64,000 nucleotides of DNA. Source: Sutterella faecalis. Lineage in GTDB: Bacteria; Pseudomonadota; Gammaproteobacteria; Burkholderiales; Burkholderiaceae_F. The stretch covers positions 992,001-1,056,000 of the forward strand of contig NZ_CP040882.1 in assembly GCF_006337085.1 (NCBI RefSeq). Direction: 5' to 3'. Shown piece after piece: positions 15,823 through 25,560 of the stretch. The translations under genes were made by a program, and so were the position numbers. How positions within the stretch are numbered: position 1 is the stretch's first letter; the number at the start of each line of letters is the position of its first letter. Under the pieces are notes generated by a model that had not been told where the DNA came from, ran no database searches, and saw nothing but the letters and a program-made list of their open reading frames with translations.

Positions 15823-16971
15823 GTGAATCCCATGCCCGCATTGTTCGATTGGCCGTATATCCCGCGCGAACTCGAGGCGCCGCTCAGCGCTCCGGGTCCT
15901 GCCGGCAGAGCCGAAGTCATCATCGGACCCAGACAGGTCGGCAAAAGCACGATGCTTCAAAAGCTGGTTGAAGGCCGACGCCACATCATCCTCACCGGAG
16001 AAGACGAGGACGATCTCGCCATACTTTCAGATCCCAAGTCCTATTTGAAGCTCACAGAGGAGTATCCGTACCTTATCATCGATGAGGCTCAGTTCATTCC
16101 CGGCATCGGCCGCGTCATCAAGCGCATCGTAGACAACAATCGGTCGGGAAGCAGAATATTCGTTACCGGTTCAAGCTCGCTCGATCTTGCCGGCGGCCTC
16201 AAGGAATCGGCTGCCGGCCGATTCAACAGCTACGAGCTGTGGCCTTTCTCGCTCAGGGAGCTCGCACGCCGCACGTCCTGGATCGAAGTGAAGCGCAGCA
16301 TGAATGAACGCCTCATCTACGGATCCATGCCCGCCGTCGTGAATGATCCGCGACATGCCGAGGAATATCTTCTCGACATCTCTGACGCCGTGCTCTACAA
16401 GGACATCTTCAAACTTGCCGAAATGCGGCGACCGACTGAACTTACGAAGCTCGTGAAGTATCTGGCGTACAACATCGGCTCGGAAGTTAAGTATGGAACG
16501 ATGGCGAGCGAACTTGGAATTCAAAACAAAACCATTGAACGCTACATTGATCTCCTCGAGGCCTGCTGCATTCTTCGGGTCGTCCCCTCTCTCTCCCGAA
16601 ATCCTCAGTCGGAAATCAAGCTCGGCAAAAAGATCTACTTCTACGACAACGGCATCCGCAACGCACTTATCCGGAATTTCTCGCCTCTGCCCGCGCGCAC
16701 GGATTCCGGCGCGCTCTGGGAAAATTTATTCTTCACGGAGCGCCTCAAGCTTCATGCCGTCCGACGCGACGGAACGGAAATTTTCTTCTGGCGCACGCGC
16801 GCTCAGCACGAAGTGGATTTTCTGGAAGTGCAGAACGGAAAAGTTGCCGCGTTCGAGTGCAAAAGCAGCCCCAAGACCAAAACGACTTCCATTCGCGCAT
16901 TTGAGCGAGCGTACCCGGATACGCCGGTCACCATCGCCACGCCCGGCAACGTGGATGAACTTTTTGATTGA
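15823..16971 (+). CDS. ATP-binding protein with AAA_14 and DUF4143 domains
   Basis: This 382-residue protein has a Walker A motif GPRQVGKST (about 35-43), Walker B LIIDEAQ and a sensor-like FVTGSSSLDL, followed by a winged-helix region (about 200-250) and a C-terminal DUF4143 segment. The end contains HEVDFLEV and AFECKSS, resembling the D...ExK core of PD-(D/E)XK nucleases. Such proteins are common in anaerobes, often in many copies, and their role is not established. A GTG at 15823 or an ATG at 15832 could be the start. The two palindromes just upstream suggest tight, perhaps autogenous, control. It converges on kdpE with only 8 bases between stops. Confidence 0.85.
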   Translation: MNPMPALFDWPYIPRELEAPLSAPGPAGRAEVIIGPRQVGKSTMLQKLVEGRRHIILTGEDEDDLAILSDPKSYLKLTEEYPYLIIDEAQFIPGIGRVIKRIVDNNRSGSRIFVTGSSSLDLAGGLKESAAGRFNSYELWPFSLRELARRTSWIEVKRSMNERLIYGSMPAVVNDPRHAEEYLLDISDAVLYKDIFKLAEMRRPTELTKLVKYLAYNIGSEVKYGTMASELGIQNKTIERYIDLLEACCILRVVPSLSRNPQSEIKLGKKIYFYDNGIRNALIRNFSPLPARTDSGALWENLFFTERLKLHAVRRDGTEIFFWRTRAQHEVDFLEVQNGKVAAFECKSSPKTKTTSIRAFERAYPDTPVTIATPGNVDELFD

Positions 16972-16979
16972 AATCGTCC

Positions 16980-17681
16980 TCAAAGCGCCAGCCGGCAGCC
17001 GACGCCCGCTTCCGTGAGAAGCCACTTCGGCCTCGCGGGATCGGCTTCGAGCTTGCTTCGGAGCCTTCCCATGTAGATTCGCAGATAGTGCGGCCGATCC
17101 ACATAAGCGGGGCCCCAGACGCGCGAGAGGAGCTGGCGCTGCGTGAGCACCTTGCCGCGAGATTCGATAAGGGTCTGGAGAAGCCGGTACTCGAGCTTCG
17201 TCAAGTGCACTTCCTCGCCCGAGCGCGTCACGACGCGCGCCGCAAGATCGACCTTCACGTCGCCGATATCAACAACCGTGCTCGGATTCCCGGGTTGAAC
17301 GAGCGCCTGACGGCGAAGCTGCGCACGAACGCGGGCCGTAAGCTCTCCCATGCCGAAGGGCTTCACAAGATAGTCGTCCGCCCCGAGGTCGAGCGCCTGA
17401 ATCTTCTGCTTCTCATCGGTTCTTGCGGAAAGAACGATCATCGGGAGCGCGGTCTTCGCGCGGACGGCGCCGATCAGGTCAAGGCCGTCCCCGTCCGGGA
17501 GACCGAGATCAACGATGAGGATGTCGGGCTGCCGGGTAAAGGCCGCGGCAAGTCCGCCCTTCATCGTGCCCTCGATGAAGGTGGTGAAGCCTTCATCCTG
17601 AAGCGCAGCCGCAATGAATCGGGCAATCGTCGATTCATCCTCAATGATTAAAACGCGCGGAGATGAAATTTCTGCACTCAT
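16980..17681 (-). CDS. kdpE: KdpE response regulator of the potassium system
   Basis: The 233-residue OmpR-family regulator has a receiver domain (about 8-120) with D58 as phosphorylation site (ILIVDLGLPDGDG), K in LVKPFGM, and a winged-helix DNA-binding domain (about 135-230, LTKLEYRLLQTLIESRGKVLTQRQLL). MSAEISSPRVLII at 17681 is the expected start; a longer in-frame extension would run inside kdpD. It begins 7 bases after the kdpD stop, so the two are co-transcribed. KdpE activates the kdp promoter when K+ is scarce or osmolarity high. Confidence 0.93.
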   Translation of the reverse strand: MSAEISSPRVLIIEDESTIARFIAAALQDEGFTTFIEGTMKGGLAAAFTRQPDILIVDLGLPDGDGLDLIGAVRAKTALPMIVLSARTDEKQKIQALDLGADDYLVKPFGMGELTARVRAQLRRQALVQPGNPSTVVDIGDVKVDLAARVVTRSGEEVHLTKLEYRLLQTLIESRGKVLTQRQLLSRVWGPAYVDRPHYLRIYMGRLRSKLEADPARPKWLLTEAGVGCRLAL

Positions 17682-17688
17682 CGTCAAT

Positions 17689-20505
17689 TCAAGCCTTTGG
17701 AAGAGTTGAGTTCCGGGAATTCGCGGAATCTGATTCGGAATCCGATGGGGGCGCCTTTTCCGTCCCGGGAGCGGCCTGCGGGAGCGATTCCTCCTCGCCG
17801 GCGTTCTGCGCGAGCACCTTCTCTTCGTCATCCATCTCGGGCACCGGAACCTGAGGAAGCATGAGCGTAAAGGCGGCGCCTCCAGCGGGCGAGTCGCTCG
17901 CGATGATTTCAGAATCATGCGCACGCGCAATCGTACGACAGATGGCGAGCCCCAGACCGACGCCCGAAACGGCATTTTCGCGCCGGCCTCTTCTGAAGGG
18001 GTCGAAGAGCCGCTGGGGATTGCCGGCCGGGAGTCCCGGACCGTTGTCGGAAACGCTTACCGCCACTCTGTCGCCGCGGCGCTTCGCCGCCATCGTAATC
18101 ACCGAGCCCTTCGGACAGTATTTGGCGGCATTGTCAAGGAGGTTCGTCATGACGCGAAGCAGCAGCACTTCGTCGCCGTAGAGGAGCGGGCAGTCGTCGG
18201 CAATCTTGATGTCGACGCGATAGTCCTTGAGCCGCTCTCCCATTTCAGCAATCGACATCCCGAAGAGCTCGTCCGCGGGAATCCAGGACTTGGAAAGCTT
18301 GATGCCGCCCGTCTGCAGGCGCGCCATTTCAAGCAGATTGATGACGAGCCGCTCCATGCGTTCGGTCGATTCGAGAAGCTTTTCCGCGTCGGCTCGGGCG
18401 GCAGGAAAGTCGCCGCGCTTCAGGCGCGTGAGAAGCCCCTCGGCAGACATTCTGAGCATCGTCACCGGCGTGCGCAGATCATGCGAGAGCGACTGAATGA
18501 GCGTATGGCGAAGCCGTTCCCCCTCCATCACAATCAGCGCCTGCTTGGCATCCTGCGCGGCATCAATGCGCTGCAGGGTCTGGGAGCCGAGGGCAATCAG
18601 CGCCTCAACGAGATTTCGCGTCACCGGATCTTCCGCCGCCTGAGGCACGCGGAAATTAATGACGACAACAGCCAGAATGTCGCCGCCCGCCTCCATCGGA
18701 ACGTACCAGTAGCTTGAGGAGGCAAGCGTATGCGTCCCGCGCCCGGCCGACTGCCGGTGGTCGAAGCACCAGCGGATCAGCGCCGGATCGGCGCCCTTCA
18801 GCACGGCTTCCGCACGGTCGAATTCGACATGTTCGGCATCCTTCTTCTTCGGCTGATCATCCTCCTCTTCATCGGGCCAGTCCGGGAGCCAGAATTCGCT
18901 CTCGGCTGAGGCCTGAGCATTGAGCGTGCCGGAAAGGACCTTGAGGGTCTCCTCGACCGAAAGTGCCCGGGAGAATGCGCGCGAGGCTTCATAAAGCTGC
19001 CGCGTCTGGTGCTCGCGCTTATTGGCCGCCTGCGCGAGCTTCTGCCGACGGGCAACGAGCTGCCCCGCCACAAGCCCCACGAGGAGCATCACGAGGAACG
19101 TGATGAAATACTGGGCGTTTGCGACGGAAAAGGAGAGCCAGGGCTCCACGACCGTAAAGTCGAACGCCACCACCGCCAGCATTGCAGCGAGCGCCGCCGG
19201 ACCGCTCCCGTAGCGTACGCCGCAGAAAAGCACCGCGAGAAGATAAATCATCGCGTGGTTGGTGGGCTCCATCGCCGTTCGGAAGGGAAAGAGGAAGAGA
19301 CAGAGCACGCCCACCGAGGCCGCCGCCTGCCACCAGCCGGAAGTGGAGAGATTGAAGTCGCTCACCATCGCAAGCATGCGCTGCGCAAGAGACCCTCTGA
19401 CGCTTCCCTGAGCGGCAAGAAAAATGAGATTGAGTTCGGGCGAGCCCTTCTTCAACGCTCTCGCACGGGCATTGGTCTGCCAGGTGGAGGCCGTCAGCAC
19501 TGCGACGAGGGAGAGATTATGTTCGCGCGCATAACGCCCGATCTCGGCCGCATAGTCGCCGGCGAGCTTGTCCGTCTCGGCGCCGAGCGACTCCGCGAAT
19601 TTGAGGACTTCGGTCACTCTCGGGCTGTCGGACGGGATGGAAAGCGCCGACTCCATCCAGACCACGTGCCAGGGGGAGGAAAGCGCGCGGGCGAGACGCG
19701 ACATCTCGCGCACGGCGTCAAGCGACGGATACTCCATCACCAGGAGCGCGCCGTAGGAAGTGTCTTCCACCGCCTGCCGCGTGGAGAGAAGGCGTTCCGA
19801 GCGAATCTGGCTTTCCATGCGGCTTGCCATGAAGCGGAGCGCGAGCTCTCTCAGGGCAATCAGATTGCTTCGGCGGAAATAGTTGGCGCGTGCGCGTTCG
19901 ATCACCTGCGGCAGATAAATCTTTCCGGCGTTGAGCCTCGCGATGAGGTCGTCGGGCGGCAGGTCGATGAGGCGCACTTCGTCCGCCTCATCGAAGACGC
20001 GGTCGGGGACGGTTTCTGAAACCTCAACGCCCGTCACGCGGGCGACCACGCCGTTCAGACTCTCAAGATGCTGAATGTTGAGGGCCGACCAGACATCGAT
20101 CCCCATGTCGAGAATTTCCTCGATATCCTGCCAGCGGCGGGCATGGCGCGATCCCGGGGGATTCGTGTGGGGCATTTCGTCGACCACAACGACGGACGGC
20201 CGCCGGCGAAGAATCTCGTCGACATCGAGCTCCTCGGTCCAGACGGCCCCGCGCCGCATGCGCTTTCTCGGCAGGATCTCGAGCCCTTTCAAAAGCCGCA
20301 TCGTGTCGGGGCGGGAATGGGTATCCACCCACCCGATCAGACAATCCTTTCCGCTCTTTCGCCTCTGGTGCGCCTCGGTAAGCATGGCATAGGTCTTGCC
20401 CACGCCCGGAGCCATGCCGAGAAAGAGCCGGAGCTTTCCCCGCCTCCTGCGCTGCGCCTCCTCCAATACTGCGTCCGGATTCGGACCGTCTCCATCACGC
20501 GCCAT
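17689..20505 (-). CDS. kdpD: KdpD sensor histidine kinase
   Basis: This 938-residue kinase has the KdpD N-terminal domain with a Walker A-like GMAPGVGKT (about 30-38), a universal-stress-like domain (about 245-365), four clustered membrane spans (about 395-495, DUF4118), a GAF-like segment, and the kinase core with H675 (SLSHDLRTPV), N box (TNLLDNAAKYC) and G boxes (DNGPGLP, GVGLGLAI). An acidic, serine-rich tail after about 895 is longer than usual. It lies between kdpC and kdpE; a 180-base gap with a hairpin separates it from kdpC. Confidence 0.95.
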   Translation of the reverse strand: MARDGDGPNPDAVLEEAQRRRRGKLRLFLGMAPGVGKTYAMLTEAHQRRKSGKDCLIGWVDTHSRPDTMRLLKGLEILPRKRMRRGAVWTEELDVDEILRRRPSVVVVDEMPHTNPPGSRHARRWQDIEEILDMGIDVWSALNIQHLESLNGVVARVTGVEVSETVPDRVFDEADEVRLIDLPPDDLIARLNAGKIYLPQVIERARANYFRRSNLIALRELALRFMASRMESQIRSERLLSTRQAVEDTSYGALLVMEYPSLDAVREMSRLARALSSPWHVVWMESALSIPSDSPRVTEVLKFAESLGAETDKLAGDYAAEIGRYAREHNLSLVAVLTASTWQTNARARALKKGSPELNLIFLAAQGSVRGSLAQRMLAMVSDFNLSTSGWWQAAASVGVLCLFLFPFRTAMEPTNHAMIYLLAVLFCGVRYGSGPAALAAMLAVVAFDFTVVEPWLSFSVANAQYFITFLVMLLVGLVAGQLVARRQKLAQAANKREHQTRQLYEASRAFSRALSVEETLKVLSGTLNAQASAESEFWLPDWPDEEEDDQPKKKDAEHVEFDRAEAVLKGADPALIRWCFDHRQSAGRGTHTLASSSYWYVPMEAGGDILAVVVINFRVPQAAEDPVTRNLVEALIALGSQTLQRIDAAQDAKQALIVMEGERLRHTLIQSLSHDLRTPVTMLRMSAEGLLTRLKRGDFPAARADAEKLLESTERMERLVINLLEMARLQTGGIKLSKSWIPADELFGMSIAEMGERLKDYRVDIKIADDCPLLYGDEVLLLRVMTNLLDNAAKYCPKGSVITMAAKRRGDRVAVSVSDNGPGLPAGNPQRLFDPFRRGRRENAVSGVGLGLAICRTIARAHDSEIIASDSPAGGAAFTLMLPQVPVPEMDDEEKVLAQNAGEEESLPQAAPGTEKAPPSDSESDSANSRNSTLPKA

Positions 20506-20610
20506 TCAGTCGCCTCGCTCTTATCAGTTTCTATTGAAGTCCGGAGGTTGTTTTTGCGCCTCTCTTCTCGTCACGAGAAGTCTACCCGTGGACAAGAGCC
20601 GGACGTAAAC

Positions 20611-20649
20611 GCCAGGGGCGAGACATTGCGGCATGGCTCGACCCCTGGC
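20611..20649 (-). terminator. Hairpin between kdpC and kdpD, possible attenuating terminator
   Basis: GCCAGGGGCGAG (20611-20622) pairs with CTCGACCCCTGGC (from 20637) except for one bulged base. Only a short GTTTACG follows on the minus strand. It could lower kdpDE transcription relative to kdpABC. A 17-base near-palindrome, CTTCTCGTcACGAGAAG at 20562-20578, lies between it and kdpD. Confidence 0.4.
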
Positions 20650-20685
20650 GAAAGTATTTTTCTCATCAGAAGCGGAAGAGGAAAA

Positions 20686-21348
20686 TTACTTCTCCTGCGG
20701 CTTCTGATGGGGAATTTTCTTCGTGATCTCAAGCACCTTGAGGTTGAGCTCAAGCACATTGACGAGCGGGTCCCCGCCGAAAGCGAGAAGATCCTTCTTC
20801 GCAACGCTCCTCACCAGCGCTTCGAGCTCGGCCGCGGAAAGCCCGGTCGACTTCGCGACCCAGGGCACTTCGTAGAGCGCCCCGGCGAGCGAAATCTGTG
20901 GGTCAAGACCCGAAGCCGACGCGGTGAGAAGCTCCATCGGAACGGGCTTATCCGACCCGGTCATCTTCTGCCAGCGTTCGGCACGCTCCTTCACGGCCTT
21001 CTCAAGATCAGGATTGCTCTGAGCATAGTTTGAGCCGGAAGTGGCCATCGGGTTGTAAGGCTTTTCGCCCGTGGCGGAAGGACGCCCTTCAAAGAGCCCC
21101 GTATCCGTCCAATCCTCGCCCAGAAGCTTCGAGCCCACGACTTCACCCTTGTCATTGCGAACGAGGCTCCCCGCCGCCTGATCCGGAAAAAGCGTGCTGC
21201 CGACCACATTGACGAGCGCCGGGTAGATGAGGCCGAGGACAACGGTAAAGAAGACCACCATGAGGGCGCTTCTCAGAAACGTCCTCAGAATCCCAAGCTT
21301 TTCGCGCTCCTTTTGGGGCGCAGAGGTCATTTCATCTCTTTCAGTCAT
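20686..21348 (-). CDS. kdpC: Potassium-transporting ATPase subunit C
   Basis: This 220-residue protein has one N-terminal membrane span (about 23-48, FLRSALMVVFFTVVLGLIYPALV) and the KdpC domain with GSxLxG-like early residues, the motif FEGRPSATG, SGSNYAQSNP, and the late SGLDPQISL and VPWVAKSTGL. KdpC is thought to assist ATP binding by KdpB. The first 18 residues are a charged extension; a later in-frame ATG (residue 7) could also serve. It follows kdpB after 15 bases. Confidence 0.94.
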   Translation of the reverse strand: MTERDEMTSAPQKEREKLGILRTFLRSALMVVFFTVVLGLIYPALVNVVGSTLFPDQAAGSLVRNDKGEVVGSKLLGEDWTDTGLFEGRPSATGEKPYNPMATSGSNYAQSNPDLEKAVKERAERWQKMTGSDKPVPMELLTASASGLDPQISLAGALYEVPWVAKSTGLSAAELEALVRSVAKKDLLAFGGDPLVNVLELNLKVLEITKKIPHQKPQEK

Positions 21349-21363
21349 AAAAAAAACTTTCCT

Positions 21364-23469
21364 TTAAACGAGGCCCAAAGCCGTCAGGATCATGTCGATC
21401 GCCTTGATCCCCACAAAGGGAACGATGACGCCGCCGAGGCCATAGATGAGGAGGTTGCGCTTCAGAAGCATCGACGCGGATTCGGCGCGGTAGCGAACGC
21501 CCTTAAGCGCGAGCGGAATCAGGCACACGATGATGAGGGCATTAAAGATGACCGCGGAAAGGAGCGCCGACACCGGGCTCGTAAGCCCCATGATGTTGAG
21601 CACTGCAAGCCCCGGATAAACCCCCGCAAAAGCCGCAGGTAGAATGGCAAAGTATTTGGCTATGTCGTTTGCAAGCGAGAAGGTGGTGAGAGACCCGCGG
21701 GTCATCAGCATCTGCTTGCCGATCTTCACGACATCCATCAGCTTCGTCGGACTCGAGTCGAGGTCGACCATGTTGGCGGCTTCCTTCGCGGCATTCGTGC
21801 CCGAATTCATCGCCACGGCAACGTCGGCCTGCGCAAGCGCCGGCGCATCGTTCGTGCCGTCGCCCGTCATGGCAACGAGGTGCCCTTCCTTCTGGAAGCG
21901 CCTGATGGCGGCGAGCTTCGACTCCGGCGTCGCTTCGGCAATGAAGTCGTCGACGCCCGCTTCTGAAGCGATCGCGGCAGCGGTGAGCCGGTTGTCGCCC
22001 GTGATCATGACGGTCTTGATGCCCATGCGGCGGAGCGCTGCAAACTGCTCCTTGATGCCGGGCTTCACGATGTCCTTCAATTCAATGACGCCGAGCGGAC
22101 GCCCGTTCTCGGAAACGAGGAGCGGCGTGGAACCGCGGGCTGCGACGGCATCGACCTCGCGGCGAAGTTCCTGAGCCACCTTGAATCCGCGGGCTTCAGC
22201 ATAGTGCGCGATGGCATCGGGCGAGCCCTTCCTGATTTCACGGCCGTCAGGGAGGTTGACGCCCGACATGCGGGTCTGCGCGGTAAAGGGAATGGCAGCC
22301 GCCCCGGCGGGGAGCGTGACGCCCTCAGCATCTTTCTCAAGGAGCTTCTGCGCGAGCTTCACAATCGACTTCCCCTCCGGCGTATCGTCAGAGAAGGAAG
22401 AAAGAAGCGCGCATTCAATGAGTTCATTTTTGTCGACCCCCGGCGCCGCCTTGAAGGCGTCGGCCGAGCGGTTGCCGAACGTGATCGTGCCGGTCTTGTC
22501 GAGAAGGAGCACGTCGACGTCGCCCGCGGCTTCAACCGCGCGGCCCGAGCGTGCAATGACGTTTGCCGCCATCAGACGGCTCATGCCCGCGACGCCGATC
22601 GCTGAAAGGAGACCGCCGATCGTGGTCGGAATGAGGCAGACGAGAAGGCCTGCAAGCACCGTGTAGCCGATGATCGTCCCCTGGTCGCCGATTTCCTTCG
22701 CGAGCACCGAGAAGGGAAGGAGCGTTGCCGTCACAAGGAGGAAGATGATCGTCAGAGCCGTGAGGAGAATCGCGAGCGCCTTTTCATTCGGCGTGCGGCG
22801 TCTCTCGGCGCCTTCGACCATCTGAATCATCTTTTCGATGAAGGATTCGCCCGGATCGCATTCAATTTTGACGATGATCCAGTCGGAGAGCACCGTGGTG
22901 CCGCCCGTGACGGACGAAAAGTCGCCGCCCGATTCGCGGATCACCGGAGCGGATTCGCCCGTCACCGCGGATTCATCGACGCTCGCAATGCCGGCGACGA
23001 CTTCGCCGTCGCCCGGGATCACGTCGCCCGCACGAACGACCACAACGTCGCCCTTGCGCAATGTCGTGCTTTCAACGTCTTCGGTTGCGATGTCGGGACG
23101 GAGCTCCCGAACGTGAGCAAGCGCCTCGGCGGCATTGACCGCCTTATGCGCGATCGTGCTCTTCGAGAGGCCCTTCAGGGCTGCGGCCTGCGCGCGGGCG
23201 CGGCCTTCAGCAAGGGCTTCGGCGAAGTTGGCGAACAAAACCGTAAACCAGAGCCAGACCGCAGTCCAGCCTGCAAAAGCTGCCGGCTCATTGGAAAAGC
23301 CCATGACGGACGCGACGAAAATGCCCGTCGTCAGAATGGCGCCCAGCCAGCAGAGGAACATCACGGGATTGGCGATCTGCGTGCGGGGAGTGAGCTTCTT
23401 AAAGCTCTCCACCACAGCCTCTCGCACAAGCTCGGGCTCAAACAACTTAAAAATTTCTTTCTTCGACAT
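21364..23469 (-). CDS. kdpB: Potassium-transporting P-type ATPase subunit B
   Basis: The 701-residue catalytic subunit has the phosphorylation motif LLLDKTGTITFGN with D324, the TGES actuator motif (AVTGESAP), a P-domain with MITGDNRLTAAAIA and TGDGTNDAPALAQADVAVAM, and KdpB-typical membrane segments (LLVCLIPTTIGGLLSAIG). The start at 23469 (MSKKEIFKLFEP) fits the family; the preceding 16 codons lie in the kdpA-kdpB spacer. It hydrolyses ATP to drive K+ uptake through KdpA. Confidence 0.96.
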   Translation of the reverse strand: MSKKEIFKLFEPELVREAVVESFKKLTPRTQIANPVMFLCWLGAILTTGIFVASVMGFSNEPAAFAGWTAVWLWFTVLFANFAEALAEGRARAQAAALKGLSKSTIAHKAVNAAEALAHVRELRPDIATEDVESTTLRKGDVVVVRAGDVIPGDGEVVAGIASVDESAVTGESAPVIRESGGDFSSVTGGTTVLSDWIIVKIECDPGESFIEKMIQMVEGAERRRTPNEKALAILLTALTIIFLLVTATLLPFSVLAKEIGDQGTIIGYTVLAGLLVCLIPTTIGGLLSAIGVAGMSRLMAANVIARSGRAVEAAGDVDVLLLDKTGTITFGNRSADAFKAAPGVDKNELIECALLSSFSDDTPEGKSIVKLAQKLLEKDAEGVTLPAGAAAIPFTAQTRMSGVNLPDGREIRKGSPDAIAHYAEARGFKVAQELRREVDAVAARGSTPLLVSENGRPLGVIELKDIVKPGIKEQFAALRRMGIKTVMITGDNRLTAAAIASEAGVDDFIAEATPESKLAAIRRFQKEGHLVAMTGDGTNDAPALAQADVAVAMNSGTNAAKEAANMVDLDSSPTKLMDVVKIGKQMLMTRGSLTTFSLANDIAKYFAILPAAFAGVYPGLAVLNIMGLTSPVSALLSAVIFNALIIVCLIPLALKGVRYRAESASMLLKRNLLIYGLGGVIVPFVGIKAIDMILTALGLV

Positions 23470-23620
23470 GTATGTGTGTCTCTTAATCTCCGCCGCCCCA
23501 GAAGTCCCTTTGAGCAACCCTCAATGGATCGCAAAGTTGGGAGAGACTGGACGGGGCGGGCGGAGGAAGCACTTCGAGGGGTACGACTTAGCCTGAAACA
23601 ACCATTGGTCTTATGTGAAA

Positions 23621-25303
23621 TCAGGGAAGCGAGACGTATTCAGCAACCGGCCCAAGCGCGAGGAGCGGGAAGTAGGTGAGTGCGCCCACGAGGAGCACCG
23701 TCCCGACAAGGAGTCCGCAAAAGAGCATGCCGTGCGTGACGAGCGTGCCGTCGGAGGACGGAACTCTCCTTCCGCGAACGAGGGCGCCGGCAAGCGCCAG
23801 CATCGCAAGGATCACGAAGAAGCGGCCGAACCACATGGCTGCGCCGAGGCTCAGGTTGTACCAGGGCGTATTCGCGCCGAAGCCGGCAAAGGCGGAGCCA
23901 TTGTTGTTCGCGGCCGAGGCCCACGCGTAGATCATCTGAGAGAAGCCGTGTGGGCCGGGGTTCGTAATCGAAGCCGTGCCGAAATCACCCATTGAGGAGA
24001 TCCCGAGACCAACCAGAACGATCACCGGCGTCACGAGCATGCCGATGCTCGCGAGCTTCATCACCGGAACGTCGATCTTCTTGCCGAGATATTCAGGCGT
24101 GCGGCCCACCATGAGGCCGGCCACGAAGACCGCGATGATGATGAAGATCATCATGCCGTAGAAGCCCGCGCCGACGCCGCCGAAAACCACTTCACCGAGG
24201 AGCATCAGCAGCATCGGGACGAGGCCTCCGATCGGGGTGAGGGAATCGTGCATGTTATTGACGGCGCCGCAGGAGGCGGAGGTCGTCACAACGGAGAAGA
24301 GCGAACTTTGCGATAGCGGGAAGCGCATTTCCTTCCCTTCCATGTGCATGGCGCTTTCGGCAGCACCGTAATGCGTAAGGAAGTTGGCGCCGTCATACTC
24401 AAACCAGGCAAGCGTCAGAAGCGCGCCCGCAAAGAGCACGGCCATGGCGCACCAGACGGTCCAGCCCTGACGGATGTCGCCCACCGCGTGGCCGAAGGTC
24501 CAGCAGAGACCGGCAGAGATCGCGAAGATCGCAAGGCACTGAAGGAAGTTCGTAAGCGCCGTCGGATTTTCAAAAGGATGAGCGGAGTTGACGTTGAAGA
24601 AGCCGCCGCCGTTCGTGCCGAGCATCTTGATTGCTTCCTGGCTTGCAACAGGTCCGAGCGCAATGCTGCCGTCCTGACCCGTTACAGACTGGAAGGCTTG
24701 TGCGGCGCTCCACGTCTGAACGCTTCCTTCGCCGATCAGAACGAGCGCAAAGATGAAGGCAATGGGGAGGAGGAGCCAAAGATTGATGCGAACCATGTCA
24801 ACCCAGAAGTTGCCGAGATTCTTTGTTTCCGAGCGCGCAAAGCTGCGAATCACAACGAAGGCGACGGCAATGCCCGTACCCGCGGAAACAAAGTTCTGCA
24901 CCGTAAGGCCGACCGCCTGAGAGAGCGGGGAAAGCGAAGCTTCGCCGCCGTAGCTCTGCCAGTTCGTGTTCGTGACGAAGGAAATGGCGGTATTGAGCGC
25001 CTGGTCGGCAGGCATGCCTGCAAAACCCATGGGGTTCCACGGCAGCACGCCCTGGAGACGCAGAATGCCGTAAAGGAAGAGGCACCCCAAAGCGTTGAAG
25101 AGAAAGAGCGAAAGCGCATAGCCCGCCCAGCTCTGCTCCGCGTCTTCGCGGAGCCCCAGGCACTTCAGAAGCACGCCGTCGAGGCGGGCAATGGGCGCCG
25201 GCGCCTTGCCTTCGCACATCGGCGTCATCCAGCGGCCCATAGGCTTCGTGACGAGCGCGAGAACCAGGAGAAATAAAAGAAATAATTCAACCGTTGCGGT
25301 CAT
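23621..25303 (-). CDS. kdpA: Potassium-transporting ATPase channel subunit A
   Basis: The 560-residue membrane protein has about ten helices and the four selectivity-filter-like loops of KdpA (for example SFVTNTNWQSYGGE, GTNGGGFFNVNSAHPFENP, VTTSASCGAVNNMHDSLTP, and NNNGSAFAGFG). I place the start at the ATG at 25303 (MTATVELFLLFLL), which puts the first TKPMG at the usual distance. A TTG 30 bases upstream has a better ribosome-binding site (AGGGTGA) and is possible. KdpA binds and conducts K+. Confidence 0.95.
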   Translation of the reverse strand: MTATVELFLLFLLVLALVTKPMGRWMTPMCEGKAPAPIARLDGVLLKCLGLREDAEQSWAGYALSLFLFNALGCLFLYGILRLQGVLPWNPMGFAGMPADQALNTAISFVTNTNWQSYGGEASLSPLSQAVGLTVQNFVSAGTGIAVAFVVIRSFARSETKNLGNFWVDMVRINLWLLLPIAFIFALVLIGEGSVQTWSAAQAFQSVTGQDGSIALGPVASQEAIKMLGTNGGGFFNVNSAHPFENPTALTNFLQCLAIFAISAGLCWTFGHAVGDIRQGWTVWCAMAVLFAGALLTLAWFEYDGANFLTHYGAAESAMHMEGKEMRFPLSQSSLFSVVTTSASCGAVNNMHDSLTPIGGLVPMLLMLLGEVVFGGVGAGFYGMMIFIIIAVFVAGLMVGRTPEYLGKKIDVPVMKLASIGMLVTPVIVLVGLGISSMGDFGTASITNPGPHGFSQMIYAWASAANNNGSAFAGFGANTPWYNLSLGAAMWFGRFFVILAMLALAGALVRGRRVPSSDGTLVTHGMLFCGLLVGTVLLVGALTYFPLLALGPVAEYVSLP

Positions 25304-25446
25304 GATTGCTGCGGGATTCAACCCCTGAGGCAAATCACCCTGAAAGCTTCCCGAAGGATTTCTTTTCGCTTTGGGATGCTCTTAAAGGATTTGCTTAATC
25401 TCTTGGGGTTCTTCCCGTTAAATCCAAACAATATTGAGGGGCAGCT

Positions 25447-25524
25447 TCATTCGCGCCAGAGCACGGTAAGAAGCCAGCATAGGAGCAGGAAACACACCCC
25501 TAGGAAGATGTATGCGCCAGTCAT
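25447..25524 (-). CDS. kdpF: KdpF small membrane subunit
   Basis: A 25-residue protein, MTGAYIFLGVCFLLLCWLL followed by TVLWRE, made almost wholly of one membrane helix. Its size and position just upstream of kdpA identify it as KdpF, which stabilises the Kdp complex. AAGGA lies 4 bases before the ATG. It is 143 bases from kdpA. Confidence 0.72.
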   Translation of the reverse strand: MTGAYIFLGVCFLLLCWLLTVLWRE

Positions 25525-25560
25525 GGTCCTTGAAATTCCCGTTAAAGATGCTCGCTCTCA

